NCBI GenBank assembly: GCA_029547145.1
Contig: JAKPPV010000024.1
Coordinates: 144,639-208,638 of the forward strand
Source: Methanobacteriota archaeon
GTDB taxonomy: Archaea; Halobacteriota; Methanomicrobia; Methanomicrobiales; Methanospirillaceae
Direction: 5' to 3'
DNA: 64,000 nt
This document shows, piece after piece, positions 25,849 to 35,539 of this stretch; the first letter of the stretch is position 1; the number at the start of each line of letters is the position of its first letter. The translations under genes and the position numbers were made by a program. The notes under the pieces are model-generated. The model was not told the DNA's origin, searched no databases, and saw only the letters and a list, made by a program, of their open reading frames with translations.

Positions 25849-26694
25849 ATGACATTTCCACTCCATGAAGTCGTCATCGCTGCGATCATCCTCCTGTCCT
25901 GCACTGCCGGTTGCATATCCGCTCCTCCGCCAGTAACCAATGACAGGGCCCCGCCGGGAACGGAGTACCCCCCACTGTCGATCCGTGAAGCGCCGGTCCG
26001 GTATGCGGACGTGAACGGTGTGCGGCTCGCGTACCGCGAGTTCGGGAGCGGCGAGCCCCTGCTGGTCATCGTCGGGTTCGGGGCAACCATGGAACAGGCC
26101 AACGACACCGCCATCAGCGTTCTTGCCGCGCACTACCATGTCTTCCTGTACGATCACAGGGGCATGGGACACAGCGGCACCGGGAATGAAACCCCCACAA
26201 TCCCCATGTACGCCGATGATGCCGCGTCCCTGATCCCGGCACTCGGGCACGAGAGCATGCATGTCTATGGCACATCCATGGGGTCCTTCATCGCACAGGA
26301 GCTCGCTCTGAACCATCCCGACCGGGTCAGAAAGATGATCCTGGACTCGAGTGCGTACAGTATCCGGGTTCCTGAGACCCGATACCTGCGGGATTATATG
26401 GAGTCTGTTGCTGCCGACACCGCGTCCCCGCCCGGCACGAGGGACGAGGCACGGGCAATGCTTGCGTGGAACGGGACGGAGGACCGGTTGACCGCTCTGC
26501 ACAAGGATGTCCTGCTGGTGGTAGGGACTGAAGACACCATCACGCCTCCGGCCCTCTCATACCAGATGGCCGGGAAGGTCAATGGGTCATGGCTCGTCCG
26601 GTTCGAGGGGCTCCCCCATGCAGGCGGCGATGTCGCACCGGTCGCATACGGACGGACTGCCGTGCATTTCCTTCAGATGGACACGTCCGGATAG
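25849..26694 (+). CDS. Alpha/beta-hydrolase lipoprotein
   Basis: 281 residues. The N-terminal helix VVIAAIILLSCTAGC ends in a lipobox-like TAGC, so the protein is probably a lipid-anchored exported enzyme. The alpha/beta-hydrolase triad can be placed: nucleophile in VYGTSMGSF, Asp in LVVGTEDTITPP, and His in EGLPHAGGD. The oxyanion strand is PLLVIVGFGATMEQ in place of the usual HGFP. The cap region is short. Substrate unknown; it resembles prolyl-aminopeptidase or esterase-type hydrolases. It stands alone in a sparsely coding region. Confidence 0.85.
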   Translation: MTFPLHEVVIAAIILLSCTAGCISAPPPVTNDRAPPGTEYPPLSIREAPVRYADVNGVRLAYREFGSGEPLLVIVGFGATMEQANDTAISVLAAHYHVFLYDHRGMGHSGTGNETPTIPMYADDAASLIPALGHESMHVYGTSMGSFIAQELALNHPDRVRKMILDSSAYSIRVPETRYLRDYMESVAADTASPPGTRDEARAMLAWNGTEDRLTALHKDVLLVVGTEDTITPPALSYQMAGKVNGSWLVRFEGLPHAGGDVAPVAYGRTAVHFLQMDTSG

Positions 26695-26921
26695 TATTCG
26701 TTCGTTTCCGATCCGGAACATCGTATGCCCGCCCGCCCCGCTGTGGGACCCCCTGTGCCCGTCGGGGACAGGCATACCTGTAAAATCCTCGCTGCTTTCA
26801 TTATTCCCCGTGGATCTTCGCCCGGTCATTTCCATATCCGGCTGACTGCACCGGATCTACGATCCCGGTGTTTGCCGCCGGGCCCGCGATCGACACCCGG
26901 TCGATTACAGGGGACATACAG

Positions 26922-27128
26922 GTGCTGACAAACCTGCTTGCGCTCCTGACCGGGGTTATCCTGGTGACCCGCCTCCCGGTTATGGGAAGAGACGGCCGGT
27001 TGTCGTGGAAAAACACCCAAAAGGTTGTCCTCACTTCGTTCTCAGCAGTCCTCTGTGCCGCCGTTGTCATACCGTTTGAGGTATTCGTGCTGATTCCGGG
27101 CATCAGCGGTTCCCGGCCTGTCGTTTGA
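26922..27128 (+). CDS. Small two-helix membrane protein, uncertain
   Basis: 68 residues from the GTG at 26922, which follows an AGGGGAC ribosome-like site; the frame is open to 26868. Two hydrophobic helices (LTNLLALLTGVILVT and FSAVLCAAVVIPFEVFVLIPG) flank a polar loop with basic residues. No family is recognised. It could be a small membrane protein or the end of a decayed gene, because the surrounding 26.7-27.3 kb has no other gene. Confidence 0.4.
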   Translation: MLTNLLALLTGVILVTRLPVMGRDGRLSWKNTQKVVLTSFSAVLCAAVVIPFEVFVLIPGISGSRPVV

Positions 27129-27371
27129 GTTCGTGTTCCGGGAGGCCATACCGCTGCTGCGATTCCTGGGAATCAAGCATTCAGATGACCGGGATAGAGA
27201 TAGAGGGAAAAAATTGTCGGCGAATGGGATGAAGTGTTGAGGAACATTAACAGAGTACTGAATCACGATCTGCACGGATCCCAATCCGTGGTTGATGTAC
27301 CTTCTCCAGGAGCCAGATCACACTACGATCGGGAGACAGTGCGCGAATACAATGGTGACGAGAAGAGCAAT

Positions 27372-27722
27372 CAGATGAGTGGGAGGAGTAAGCCCCCTTC
27401 TGTTCGGTGCGGCATTCGGCTATCGCGTCAAACCCGGGCCGGGACCGGACTCCCGAAATGCCCTGTTCTGACTTGCACCCGCAGGGATTCACCGTTTCAA
27501 CGTCACCCGCGCCTCGACGCTCGACGAGTCTCCGCCCGAGCAGGCGGCGCTCGCCCCGGGGGGGCTCGATCGTCTCATTGCTCCGCGCGGTCCGTACCGT
27601 TTCTGTGCCATTGCCATGACTCTCGCCATCCGCACTTGCATGCGGCTGCGCGTCCGGTGGGTGGGGGGACTTTCCTCAGCGGCGCAGGAGCGCCACCGTC
27701 GGCCGCACTCTCCCTCTCATTA
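27372..27722 (-). ncRNA. rnpB: RNase P RNA (archaeal type A)
   Basis: About 350 nt on the minus strand; catalytic RNA of RNase P, which trims tRNA 5' ends. Read 5' to 3', it has all the conserved blocks: GAGGAAAGTCCCC (CR-I, 5' part of P4), GGCACAGAAACGG, AACGGTGAATCCCTGCGGG with TGCAAGTCAGAACAGGGC, and the 3' block GAACAGAAGGGGGCTTAC. The ends pair as P1: ATGAGAGGGAG at the 5' end with CTCCCACTCAT at the 3' end, one mismatch. A minus-strand TATA box lies about 25 bases upstream. The end points are estimated from P1. Confidence 0.93.
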
Positions 27723-27740
27723 CTCACTCCGGGGCATACG

Positions 27741-27750
27741 GGATAAAGGT
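27741..27750 (-). promoter_or_regulatory. TATA box of the RNase P RNA gene
   Basis: ACCTTTATCC on the minus strand, centred about 24 bases before the predicted 5' end of the RNA; the spacing fits an archaeal promoter and supports the assigned start. Confidence 0.6.
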
Positions 27751-27844
27751 TCGCCTGCTGCAACAACCGCGATGGCCGTCAATTGCGCCATCGTAACGGA
27801 TTTGCCGGAGGAATGGAGGCCCTTTTTCCGAGGATTCCAGCACC

Positions 27845-27853
27845 TTCATAAGA
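27845..27853 (+). promoter_or_regulatory. TATA box of the tetrapyrrole supercluster
   Basis: TTCATAAGA, centred about 26 bases before the first ATG (27876), implying a leaderless transcript that heads the hem-cbi genes. The RNase P promoter points the other way about 100 bases to the left. Confidence 0.55.
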
Positions 27854-27875
27854 GTCGAGCACGAGATCGTGATCA

Positions 27876-28499
27876 ATGATCCCCCTGCTGTTCGATCTCT
27901 CCGAACAACGGATCCTGATCTTCGGAGGGGGAGCGGTCGCCACCAGGAAGGCCCGGGCATTCGCAGGCCGTTCGCGGGTGACCGTCGTCTCCAGGTCCTT
28001 CCACCCGGATCTCCCACCGGGTGTGGAGCGGGTCGAGGCGGAGATCGGCTCGATGGAGGACGAGATGCTCCGTTCGCTCTGCACAGGGGTCTTTCTCGTG
28101 ATCGCAGCCACACCGGACCCCGCGATCAACGACCGGGTGGTCCGGATCGCACGCGAGGTCGGTGCCCATGCAAACAATGCCGCCGGCATCCCGGGTGACG
28201 TGCAGCTGCCCGCCGTCTCCCGGGGAGAGAGGTACCTGGTCGCGGTCTCGACGTCAGGAGAGAGCCCCGGCATCGCCCGGTTCATCAGGGAGGCGATCGA
28301 GCGGACCTTCCCCTCTCTCGATCGGATGATCGCGCTCCAGGGGCGGCTCCGCTCCGCTCTCCGGGAACGTTCAGGGGACCAGGGAGAGCGGTCAGCCATC
28401 CTTCGCCGGGTCCTGGAGGATCAGGAGGTCTGGGCGGCCCTCGACCGGGACGAGGCGCAGGCCTGGCAACTGGTGGAAGCGAGGTATGTTCATGCCTGA
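27876..28499 (+). CDS. Precorrin-2 dehydrogenase / sirohydrochlorin ferrochelatase family (CysG-N, Met8-like)
   Basis: 207 residues with the Rossmann start LFDLSEQRILIFGGGAVATRKA, the conserved NNAAGIPGDVQLPAV segment, and SGESPGIARFIREAIE. It oxidises precorrin-2 to sirohydrochlorin with NAD, the branch point to siroheme, heme (archaeal route) and F430 or cobalamin. The C-terminal helical part is short; whether it also inserts iron is not clear. It is the first gene of the supercluster and overlaps hemA by eight bases. Confidence 0.94.
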   Translation: MIPLLFDLSEQRILIFGGGAVATRKARAFAGRSRVTVVSRSFHPDLPPGVERVEAEIGSMEDEMLRSLCTGVFLVIAATPDPAINDRVVRIAREVGAHANNAAGIPGDVQLPAVSRGERYLVAVSTSGESPGIARFIREAIERTFPSLDRMIALQGRLRSALRERSGDQGERSAILRRVLEDQEVWAALDRDEAQAWQLVEARYVHA

Positions 28500-29820
28500 A
28501 CCGCTCCTCGCCAACCTTTCCGTCGGCGGACTCGTTCATCACGTCGCCGGCGTGGATGCACTCGAGGCCTTCCGGTTTCCGGACGAGACCGGGGCACTCC
28601 TGGAGGCGGGACGGCGGTTCGGAGGTGCGCTCCTGCTCCAGACCTGCAACAGGGTCGAGCTCCTCGTCCCGGCCACCGGTGCTGATCTGGAGGCGTTCCT
28701 GCGCGAGTCCGGGCGGTCGGGATTCACGATCGCGGAGGGGGATGCAGCGGTCAGGCACCTACTCGAGGTTGCATGTGGCATCGACTCGATGATCATGGGC
28801 GAGGACCAGATCCTGGGGCAGCTCCGGCGGGCCCTTGCACTGAGCCGTGAGGCCGGCACCCTATCGCCGCTCCTCGAGAGCTGCGTGACCACCGCCATCC
28901 ACCTCGGGGTGGAGGCACGACGGCGGACCGAGATCAACCGGGGAGCGGTCTCGATCGGCTCTGCCGCCGTCCAGCTCGCCGAGCAGATGCTCGGGTCACT
29001 CGAGGGAAGGCACATCCTGGTGATCGGTTCCGGCGAGATGGGGATGCTCGTCACCCAGGCGCTCGCCGCACGGAACCTGACCGCGATCTACGTCGCGAAC
29101 CGCACCCACGGGCGGGCGGTCGAACTCGCCCGGAAGATCGGCGGAAAGGCGGTCCATCTCGACGAGCTCCGTCGATACCTGATCCTCTCCGACGTCGTCA
29201 TCTCCTGCACCTCTGCCCCCCATCCGGTGCTGAAGATCGACGACCTGAAGGAGGTGATGAAGGGGCGCTGCTGGCCGCTCGAAGGCTCACCGCGTCCCCT
29301 GATCCTGATCGACATCGCCCAGCCGCGCGATGTCGAGGAGGGGGCGGAGCGGCTGGCAGGAATTCACCTCTGTACCATCGACAGTCTCCGCCTGATCAGC
29401 GAGAAAAACATGGAGATTCGTCGTGGCGAAGCCGAACGGGTACGCGAACTGATCGAGGTCGAACTCGGCAGGTGCATACGAAGGCTCAACCGTAAGGCGG
29501 CCGACGAGCCACTTGCCCGGCTCCACACCTGGGCAGAGCAGGTCCGCGAACGGGAACGGGACCGGGCCCTGAAGAGACTCGGGCAGGTCGATTCGAGAAC
29601 CCGGGAGGTGGTCGACGACCTCTCCCGGGTCCTCTCCTCGCGCCTCCTCGCCGATGTCACCTTCGCCGTCAAACGGGCGGCAGAATCAGGCAGGATCGGA
29701 GAGGCCGACCGGCTCGTCCGAGCGATCACCGGCACCCCTGTACCGTCCCTGAATGAACCAGGTACCGTGGAGAGACCGAACCCGACTGGAGACGATGCAT
29801 GTATCCCCAAAAGCGCATGA
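28492..29820 (+). CDS. hemA: Glutamyl-tRNA reductase
   Basis: 442 residues from the ATG at 28492, chosen because GAGGT lies six bases before it; an ATG at 28486 would add two residues. It reduces glutamyl-tRNA to glutamate-1-semialdehyde, the entry to tetrapyrroles. The active-site Cys is in LLLQTCNRVELLV, the conserved catalytic core includes CGIDSMIMGEDQILGQ, the NADPH fold is HILVIGSGEMGML, and the C-terminal helical dimerisation domain is present. Full length for the family. Confidence 0.97.
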   Translation: MPEPLLANLSVGGLVHHVAGVDALEAFRFPDETGALLEAGRRFGGALLLQTCNRVELLVPATGADLEAFLRESGRSGFTIAEGDAAVRHLLEVACGIDSMIMGEDQILGQLRRALALSREAGTLSPLLESCVTTAIHLGVEARRRTEINRGAVSIGSAAVQLAEQMLGSLEGRHILVIGSGEMGMLVTQALAARNLTAIYVANRTHGRAVELARKIGGKAVHLDELRRYLILSDVVISCTSAPHPVLKIDDLKEVMKGRCWPLEGSPRPLILIDIAQPRDVEEGAERLAGIHLCTIDSLRLISEKNMEIRRGEAERVRELIEVELGRCIRRLNRKAADEPLARLHTWAEQVRERERDRALKRLGQVDSRTREVVDDLSRVLSSRLLADVTFAVKRAAESGRIGEADRLVRAITGTPVPSLNEPGTVERPNPTGDDACIPKSA

Positions 29821-30785
29821 GGCGCCTGAGGCGGCGGCGGATGCTGCCGCTCTTCGCCGAGCACCATCTCAGGACCGAACAGCTGATCGCCCCGCTCTTC
29901 GTCGACGAAACCGCACGGGAACCGACGCCGATCCCGTCGATGCCCGGGCAGTTCCGGTACCCCCCCGATGAGGTTGTACCGGTCGCTGCCCGACTCGACC
30001 GGGCCGGAATCGGTGCCGTCCTCATCTTCGGCATCCCGGCAGACAAGGACAGGGAGGCGAGCGCTGCGTATGACGAGAACGGTGTGGTCCAGCAGGCGGT
30101 CCGCAGGATCCGGAAGTCGGTTCCCGAGCTCGCGATCATCACCGATGTCTGCGCCTGCGAATATACCGATACCGGCCAGTGCGGTATCGTCGGTCCGTGC
30201 GCCGACGGATGCATGGACCTGTTAAACGACCCGTCGCTCGAGCTGATGCAGCGGATTGCGGTCAGTCACGCACGTGCCGGTGCGGATATCGTCGCCCCCT
30301 CCTGCATGCTCGACGGGATGGTGCAGGCGATTCGAGCAGGGCTCGACGATGCCGGCTTCTGTGAGACCCTGATCCTTTCCTACTCTTCGAAGTTCGCATC
30401 GGCGCTCTACGGCCCGTTCAGGGAGGCGGCGGACTCGGCATGCCGGTTTGGAGATCGGAAGAGTTACCAGATCAATCCGGCGAACGGCCGCGAGGCGTTC
30501 CGTGAGTCGCTGACGGATGCAGGGGAGGGTGCCGACGTCCTGATGGTGAAACCGGCCGGTATGTACCTGGATGTGATCGCGGCCGTACGCGAACTCGGGC
30601 TCCCGGTGGCTGCGTACCAGGTGTCGGGAGAATACTCGATGATCAGGGCGGCGGCGAAGAACGGCTGGATAGACGAGCGCGCGGTGGCCCTCGAGAGCCT
30701 GATCGCAATCCGGCGGGCAGGAGCCGACCTGATCATCACCTACTTTGCCGAGGACGCGGCGAGGTGGCTCCAGGAGGCGGCATGA
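29799..30785 (+). CDS. hemB: Porphobilinogen synthase (delta-aminolevulinate dehydratase)
   Basis: 328 residues. The two Schiff-base lysines are in [16 protein letters not shown] and [12 protein letters not shown]. The zinc-type cysteine set appears as [15 protein letters not shown] with CADGC. It condenses two 5-aminolevulinate molecules. GGAGAC precedes the ATG. It overlaps hemA by 22 bases and hemL by four. Confidence 0.97.
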   Translation: MYPQKRMRRLRRRRMLPLFAEHHLRTEQLIAPLFVDETAREPTPIPSMPGQFRYPPDEVVPVAARLDRAGIGAVLIFGIPADKDREASAAYDENGVVQQAVRRIRKSVPELAIITDVCACEYTDTGQCGIVGPCADGCMDLLNDPSLELMQRIAVSHARAGADIVAPSCMLDGMVQAIRAGLDDAGFCETLILSYSSKFASALYGPFREAADSACRFGDRKSYQINPANGREAFRESLTDAGEGADVLMVKPAGMYLDVIAAVRELGLPVAAYQVSGEYSMIRAAAKNGWIDERAVALESLIAIRRAGADLIITYFAEDAARWLQEAA

Positions 30786-32023
30786 GGAGCGCTGACCTCT
30801 TCCGTGAGGCGATCGGTCTCCTCCCGGGCGGTGTCTCGAGCCCGGTGAGGGCGATCACGCCCTACCCGTTCTACACCTGTTCAGCCGCCGGTGCGTACCT
30901 GGAGACGGTTGACGGACTTCGCCTCCTGGACTGCTGTCTCGGGTACGGTCCCCTGATCCTCGGGCATGCCCCAGCACAGGTTCGAACCGCGATCGAGGAC
31001 CAGCTGGCCCGGGGATGGCTCTACGGCACGCCGACACCCACCGAACTCGAACTCGCACGCGAGATCATCGCGGACCACCCGTCGATCGACCGTGTCCGTT
31101 TCGTCTCCTCCGGTTCCGAGGCAACGATGTCCGCGATCCGCCTGGCCCGTGGTTTTACCGGGAAGACAGGGATCGTGAAGGTCGAAGGCGGGTTTCACGG
31201 GGCCCATGACGCAGTGCTCGTCCGGGCTGGTTCCGGCGCCACCACGCTTGGAATCCCGGATTCCGCGGGCGTGCCTGACAGCACGGTGGCCCGCACACTT
31301 CAGGTCCCCTTCAATGACGCGGACGCGCTTGAAGCGGTCCTGTCGTCGGATGACGATGTAGCGGCGTTCATCCTCGAACCGGTCCTCGGGAATACCGGGT
31401 TGATCCTCCCGGAAGAAGGATACCTTGAGGACGTCCGCGAGATCACGAGGGCCCATGATGTCCTCCTCATCTTCGACGAGGTGATCACGGGGTACCGCCT
31501 CGGCATCGGGGGGGCCCAGGTCAGGTACCGGGTGACACCGGATCTCACGACCCTCGGCAAGGTCGTCGGCGGGGGGCTTCCGATCGGGGTGTTCGGGGGA
31601 CGGACGGACATAATGCAGCTCGTCGCGCCTGCCGGCCCGGTCTACCAGGCGGGCACGTTCTCGGGCAACCCTCTCTCCCTGGCGGCAGGGCTTGCCACGG
31701 TCCGCTGGTTAAAAGAGCACCGGGAGATCTACGACCGGTTCGAGGAGGGGACCCGCGCGATCGAGGAGGTGATCGACCCCCGCCTTGGGTCGTTCGTGAG
31801 GGTGGGATCGCTCTTCAAGCACTTCTTCAGGATAGAACCCCCGAGAGACTATATGGAGGCGAAGCAGGCCGACACGCTCGCATTCCGCCGGTTCTGGGAG
31901 CGGATGCTGATGCGCGGGGTCTTCATTCCGCCATCTCAGTTCGAGACCAACTTCCTCTCGGTCGCACATGGCGACGCGGAGATGGCACACCTGGAGGCGG
32001 CATACCAGGCATGCCTCTCGTGA
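30782..32023 (+). CDS. hemL: Glutamate-1-semialdehyde 2,1-aminomutase
   Basis: 413 residues from ATG 30782 (the frame extends 18 bases further). It is a PLP fold-I enzyme. The PLP lysine is in [14 protein letters not shown], with [27 protein letters not shown] and [11 protein letters not shown]. It converts glutamate-1-semialdehyde to 5-aminolevulinate. It overlaps hemB (ATGA) and hemC by 13 bases. Confidence 0.97.
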   Translation: MRSADLFREAIGLLPGGVSSPVRAITPYPFYTCSAAGAYLETVDGLRLLDCCLGYGPLILGHAPAQVRTAIEDQLARGWLYGTPTPTELELAREIIADHPSIDRVRFVSSGSEATMSAIRLARGFTGKTGIVKVEGGFHGAHDAVLVRAGSGATTLGIPDSAGVPDSTVARTLQVPFNDADALEAVLSSDDDVAAFILEPVLGNTGLILPEEGYLEDVREITRAHDVLLIFDEVITGYRLGIGGAQVRYRVTPDLTTLGKVVGGGLPIGVFGGRTDIMQLVAPAGPVYQAGTFSGNPLSLAAGLATVRWLKEHREIYDRFEEGTRAIEEVIDPRLGSFVRVGSLFKHFFRIEPPRDYMEAKQADTLAFRRFWERMLMRGVFIPPSQFETNFLSVAHGDAEMAHLEAAYQACLS

Positions 32024-32898
32024 TTGGGACGCGCGGGTCGGCCCTTGCACTCGCTCAGGCCGAGCGGGTGCGCCGGCTCCTAAAATCCGCCGGGATCGAG
32101 ACGGATCTGAAGGTGATCGCCACCGCTGGTGATGAGGTTACGGGCGTCCCGCTTCACGAGATCGGGGGCCAGGGGGTCTTTGTGCGGGCACTCGATGACG
32201 CCATCCTGAAGAACGAGTGCGACTGCGCTGTCCATTCGATGAAGGACATCCCGGCCGTCCGGCCCCACGGGGTTTCGATGGCGGCGGTACTTGCCCGTGA
32301 CTCTCCGTCGGACTTTCTGGCGACGCACGCCGAGGCGCCGAAGGTGATCGGCTCCTCCTCGACCCGTCGACGGGCTCAGCTCCTCCGGCACGACCCGGAC
32401 TGCAGCGTCCAGTCCCTCCGGGGCAATGTCGACACACGCCTCCGCCGGCTCTCGGAGGGTCGTTTCGACGCGATCGTCCTTGCGGAAGCCGGCCTGGAAC
32501 GGCTCAATCTCCGGGTGGAGGGGCGACGGCTGGATCCCAGGGAGTTCGTCCCATCGACGAACCAGGGGACGATCGCGGTCGTCAGCAGGGACGACCCCCG
32601 GATCGTTTCCCTTTTGGCACAGGCGCTCGACGACCCAACAAGCCGTCGGGACACCCTCGTGGAACGGGCCGTGATGGAAGAGCTCGGCGGAGGTTGCTTC
32701 ACCCCGATCGGCTGCTGGTGTGCCGACGGTCACCTGGTGTCGGAGGTGCTGAGCCTCGACGGTGATCGCTGGGTCCGGAAGGAGGCGGAGATCGGTGGTA
32801 TCGATGAGGCGCGTACCTTCGGGAGAGCGTTACGCAAAGAGGCGGCAGGCCTGATCCGAGAGGCATTCGAACGTTTGAGGTTGAGAGATGGCGGGTAA
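32011..32898 (+). CDS. hemC: Hydroxymethylbilane synthase (porphobilinogen deaminase)
   Basis: 295 residues. It begins [18 protein letters not shown]; the catalytic Asp lies in [13 protein letters not shown], and the dipyrromethane-cofactor Cys is in [22 protein letters not shown] and [12 protein letters not shown] bind the growing chain. It makes the linear tetrapyrrole that hemD would close; no hemD is seen nearby. It overlaps cobA by 11 bases. Confidence 0.97.
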   Translation: MPLVIGTRGSALALAQAERVRRLLKSAGIETDLKVIATAGDEVTGVPLHEIGGQGVFVRALDDAILKNECDCAVHSMKDIPAVRPHGVSMAAVLARDSPSDFLATHAEAPKVIGSSSTRRRAQLLRHDPDCSVQSLRGNVDTRLRRLSEGRFDAIVLAEAGLERLNLRVEGRRLDPREFVPSTNQGTIAVVSRDDPRIVSLLAQALDDPTSRRDTLVERAVMEELGGGCFTPIGCWCADGHLVSEVLSLDGDRWVRKEAEIGGIDEARTFGRALRKEAAGLIREAFERLRLRDGG

Positions 32899-33661
32899 GG
32901 TCTATCTGGTGGGTTCGGGCCCGGGCACGCTCGGGCTCCTCTCCTGTCGTGGTGCGGAGGTGATACGGAGAGCGGACGTGATCCTGTACGACCAGCTCCC
33001 TGGCGACGAGATCCTTGGATCGCTCCCCGAGACGGCGGAGAGGATCGATTGCGGCAAGTACGGGTCCGATCACACGAAGGAGCAGCTTGAGATCGAGCGG
33101 TTGATCGTGGAGCATGCAAGGGCCGGACGGATCGTCGTCCGGTTGAAGGGAGGTGACCCGTTCATGTTCGGACGGGGAGGCGAGGAGCTCGAAGCGGTAC
33201 GCAGGGCGGGCATTCCTGTCGAGGTGGTGCCGGGGATCACGTCGGCGATCGCCGTCCCCGCCTCCGTCGGTATCCCGCTCACGCACCGTCGCTATACCTC
33301 CCAGGTGACGGTGGTGACGGGGCACGAGGATCCGTCCAAGCAGGAGAGCGCGATCAACTGGGCGGGACTAGCACCCGGCACCGGGACGATCGTGGTCCTG
33401 ATGGGGGTGAAGAACCTGGCGCAGATCGCCGATATCCTGATCCTGCATGGACGGGACCCGGCAACCCCCGTAGCGGTGATCGAACGGGGGCTGCGACGCG
33501 ATCAGCGAGTCACGGTCGGCCCCCTCGACAGGATCGCAGTCCTCTCGAAGGAGAGAGGGGTCAGGCCACCGGCGGTGATCGTCATCGGTGGCGTGGTGGA
33601 GCTCTATGACCCGGATCATCCGATCCTGACACCCCCCGAGGGTTCGACAAATCTTCTTTAG
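32888..33661 (+). CDS. cobA: Uroporphyrinogen-III C-methyltransferase
   Basis: 257 residues of the precorrin methyltransferase fold. The SAM loop region is VYLVGSGPGTLGLLSCRG, with DVILYDQLPGDEIL, RLKGGDPFMFGRGGEE, and EVVPGITSAIAVPASVGIPLTHR, all signatures of SUMT. It methylates uroporphyrinogen III at C2 and C7 to precorrin-2, committing it to siroheme, F430 and corrin. GAGGTTGAGAG precedes the ATG. It is not fused to HemD. Confidence 0.96.
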   Translation: MAGKVYLVGSGPGTLGLLSCRGAEVIRRADVILYDQLPGDEILGSLPETAERIDCGKYGSDHTKEQLEIERLIVEHARAGRIVVRLKGGDPFMFGRGGEELEAVRRAGIPVEVVPGITSAIAVPASVGIPLTHRRYTSQVTVVTGHEDPSKQESAINWAGLAPGTGTIVVLMGVKNLAQIADILILHGRDPATPVAVIERGLRRDQRVTVGPLDRIAVLSKERGVRPPAVIVIGGVVELYDPDHPILTPPEGSTNLL

Positions 33662-33687
33662 GTAAGGCAACTTAATTTTATCTTCAC

Positions 33688-34221
33688 ATGGCGCGACTGA
33701 AGGGGGGTCCGACACAGGAGGAGGTGCTTGCGGTCGCGCTCCAGAAACTCGAGCTCGGGCCGGACGACCGGGTACTCGACCTGGGGTGCGGTACCGGCAG
33801 TGTCTCGATCGCCGCGGCGGCACGGGTGGCGGAGGTCGTCGCCATCGACCGCCGACCGGAAGCGATCGCCCACGCGATGCAGCGGGCCGCAGAGGTGGAA
33901 GCAGGCAACATCCGGTTCGTCGAGGGAGAGGCGTCGAATCTTCTCCCCGCTCTCGGCCGTTTCGATGCCGCCTTCGTCGGGGGCAGTCGTGATCTCGACA
34001 CACTCCTCGGGACTCTCGCCGACCGGGTGCGACGCCGGATCGTGGTGAATGCAGTGCTGGTGGAGACCCTGTCCACCGCCCTCTCCCGGATGAACTCTCT
34101 CGGGATCTTCGAGGAGGCCGTCCATGTCCAGTGTTCAAGGGCCGTCCCCCTCGCGGGGTCGGTCTTCTTCCGGCCCATCGATCCCGTCTATATTATCGTC
34201 GGGAGGGGACGATGCTCATAG
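33688..34221 (+). CDS. cbiT: Cobalt-precorrin-6B C15-methyltransferase (decarboxylating)
   Basis: 177 residues with a class I methyltransferase fold: GGPTQEEVLAVALQKL, then the SAM motif VLDLGCGTGSVSIAAA and VVAIDRRPEAI, and FVGGSRDLDTLL. It methylates C15 and decarboxylates the C12 acetate. It starts 26 bases after cobA. TTAATTTTATC lies between, but it is too close to the ATG to be its TATA box, so co-transcription is likely. It overlaps cbiL by ten bases. Confidence 0.94.
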   Translation: MARLKGGPTQEEVLAVALQKLELGPDDRVLDLGCGTGSVSIAAAARVAEVVAIDRRPEAIAHAMQRAAEVEAGNIRFVEGEASNLLPALGRFDAAFVGGSRDLDTLLGTLADRVRRRIVVNAVLVETLSTALSRMNSLGIFEEAVHVQCSRAVPLAGSVFFRPIDPVYIIVGRGRCS

Positions 34222-34823
34222 GACTCGGGCTCGGTCCGGGGAACCCCGACCTTCTGACACTCCGGGCGGTCAGGCTCCTGGAGTCGGCAGACGCAGTCTT
34301 CGTCCCAGGCAGGATCGCTTCTGCACTCGTCGCCCCTTGGCGCGATGCGGAGATCCTGGAGTTTCCGATGACCGATGACGAGGAGGAGATCAGGCGTTGC
34401 ATGGCGCGGAATGCCGACCGAATCGCCGAGGCGGTGGGCGACGCCGACCGGCAGGTGGTGCTCGGCATTCTCGGAGACCCGAACTTCTACTCCACCTTCT
34501 CGAGGCTCTGTGCGGTCCTCTCCGAGCGCCATCCGGGGATCGCGTGGAGAACCGAACCGGGGATCTCGTCGATCACTGCCTTCGCCTCGGCGGCAGGGGT
34601 CAGCCTCCAGGGTGGTTTCATCGTCTCCGATGGCCCCGAGCCAGAAGCCCGCATCCTCCTCAAGGTCCGCCATCCGCGCCGTACGGCCGAGGCGCTCCGT
34701 TCTGAAGGCTTCACCGAGTTCGTCCTCGTCGAGAGGATGTGTATGACAGGGATGCAGGTCTACCGGAACGACGACCTCCCCGAGGAGTCCGAATACTTCT
34801 CGGTGCTCTTTGCGAGGCGGTGA
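34212..34823 (+). CDS. cbiL: Cobalt-precorrin-2 C20-methyltransferase
   Basis: 203 residues from ATG 34212, which follows GGGAGGGG and gives the proper MLIGLGLGPGNPDLLTLRA start. Other marks are ADAVFVPGR, LGDPNFYSTFSRL and TEPGISSITAFASAAGVSL. It is the first methylation of the cobalt-loaded ring. It lies within a chain of overlapping genes: ten bases with cbiT, one base with cbiF. Confidence 0.93.
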   Translation: MLIGLGLGPGNPDLLTLRAVRLLESADAVFVPGRIASALVAPWRDAEILEFPMTDDEEEIRRCMARNADRIAEAVGDADRQVVLGILGDPNFYSTFSRLCAVLSERHPGIAWRTEPGISSITAFASAAGVSLQGGFIVSDGPEPEARILLKVRHPRRTAEALRSEGFTEFVLVERMCMTGMQVYRNDDLPEESEYFSVLFARR

Positions 34824-35539
34824 TGGAGACCGTATATTTCGTCGGAGCCGGTCCGGGAGATCCGGACCTGATCACGGTCCGGGGCATGCGCCTGCTCGAA
34901 GAGGCCGATCTGCTGATCTATGCCGGTTCCCTCGTCAACCCGGAACTCGTCGCGCGGAGCGGTGCGGCGGAAAAACTCAACTCTCACGGGATGTCGCTCG
35001 GCGAGCTGGTGGACGCGATGTATTCTGCCGCTCGCAGGGGGCGGCGGGTTGTCCGACTCCATTCTGGAGATCCGGCCCTGTACGGCGCGATCGTCGAACA
35101 GATCGCCGATCTCGAGGCGCTCGGGGTCACGGTCGAGGTCGTTCCCGGGGTCTCGTCGATGTTCGGAGCTGCTGCGGTGCTCAGGACCCAGCTCACCCTC
35201 CGGGGCGTCTCGGAATCGGTGATCATCACCCGTCCGGCGGGTGCAACACTGGAGAGGGACGAGATCCCCGCCCTCTCCCGGATGGGCGCAACCATGGTGA
35301 TCTTCCTAGGGACGGAGCATCTCGAGTCGATCACGGCAAGGCTCGAATGTCCCCCCAAGACGCCTGCCGCTGTCGTGTATCACGCAACCTGGCCGGACCA
35401 GCAGGTCATCATCGGAACTGTCGAGGACATCGCCCGGCAGGCACGGGACGCGGGTATCACCCGGACAGCACTGCTGATCGTCGGGGAGGTCGTGCGGTCC
35501 GCCGCAGCGGGATTCGAGCACTCGGTTCTCTACTCATGA
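34823..35539 (+). CDS. cbiF: Cobalt-precorrin-4 C11-methyltransferase
   Basis: 238 residues from ATG 34823, beginning VYFVGAGPGDPDLITVRG, with ADLLIYAGSLVNPELV, RLHSGDPALYGAIVEQI and EVVPGVSSMFGAAAVL, which are typical CbiF/CobM signatures. The start shares one base with the cbiL stop and the stop overlaps cbiG (ATGA). Confidence 0.95.
   Translation: METVYFVGAGPGDPDLITVRGMRLLEEADLLIYAGSLVNPELVARSGAAEKLNSHGMSLGELVDAMYSAARRGRRVVRLHSGDPALYGAIVEQIADLEALGVTVEVVPGVSSMFGAAAVLRTQLTLRGVSESVIITRPAGATLERDEIPALSRMGATMVIFLGTEHLESITARLECPPKTPAAVVYHATWPDQQVIIGTVEDIARQARDAGITRTALLIVGEVVRSAAAGFEHSVLYS

Noticed and set aside
27234..27746. A 170-codon plus frame across the RNase P RNA
   Set aside because: The conserved RNA blocks on the minus strand explain this sequence.
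34810..35535. Long upstream extension of the cbiG frame
   Set aside because: It runs through cbiF in another frame and has no CbiG-like sequence; ATG 35536 with the ATGA overlap is the natural start.
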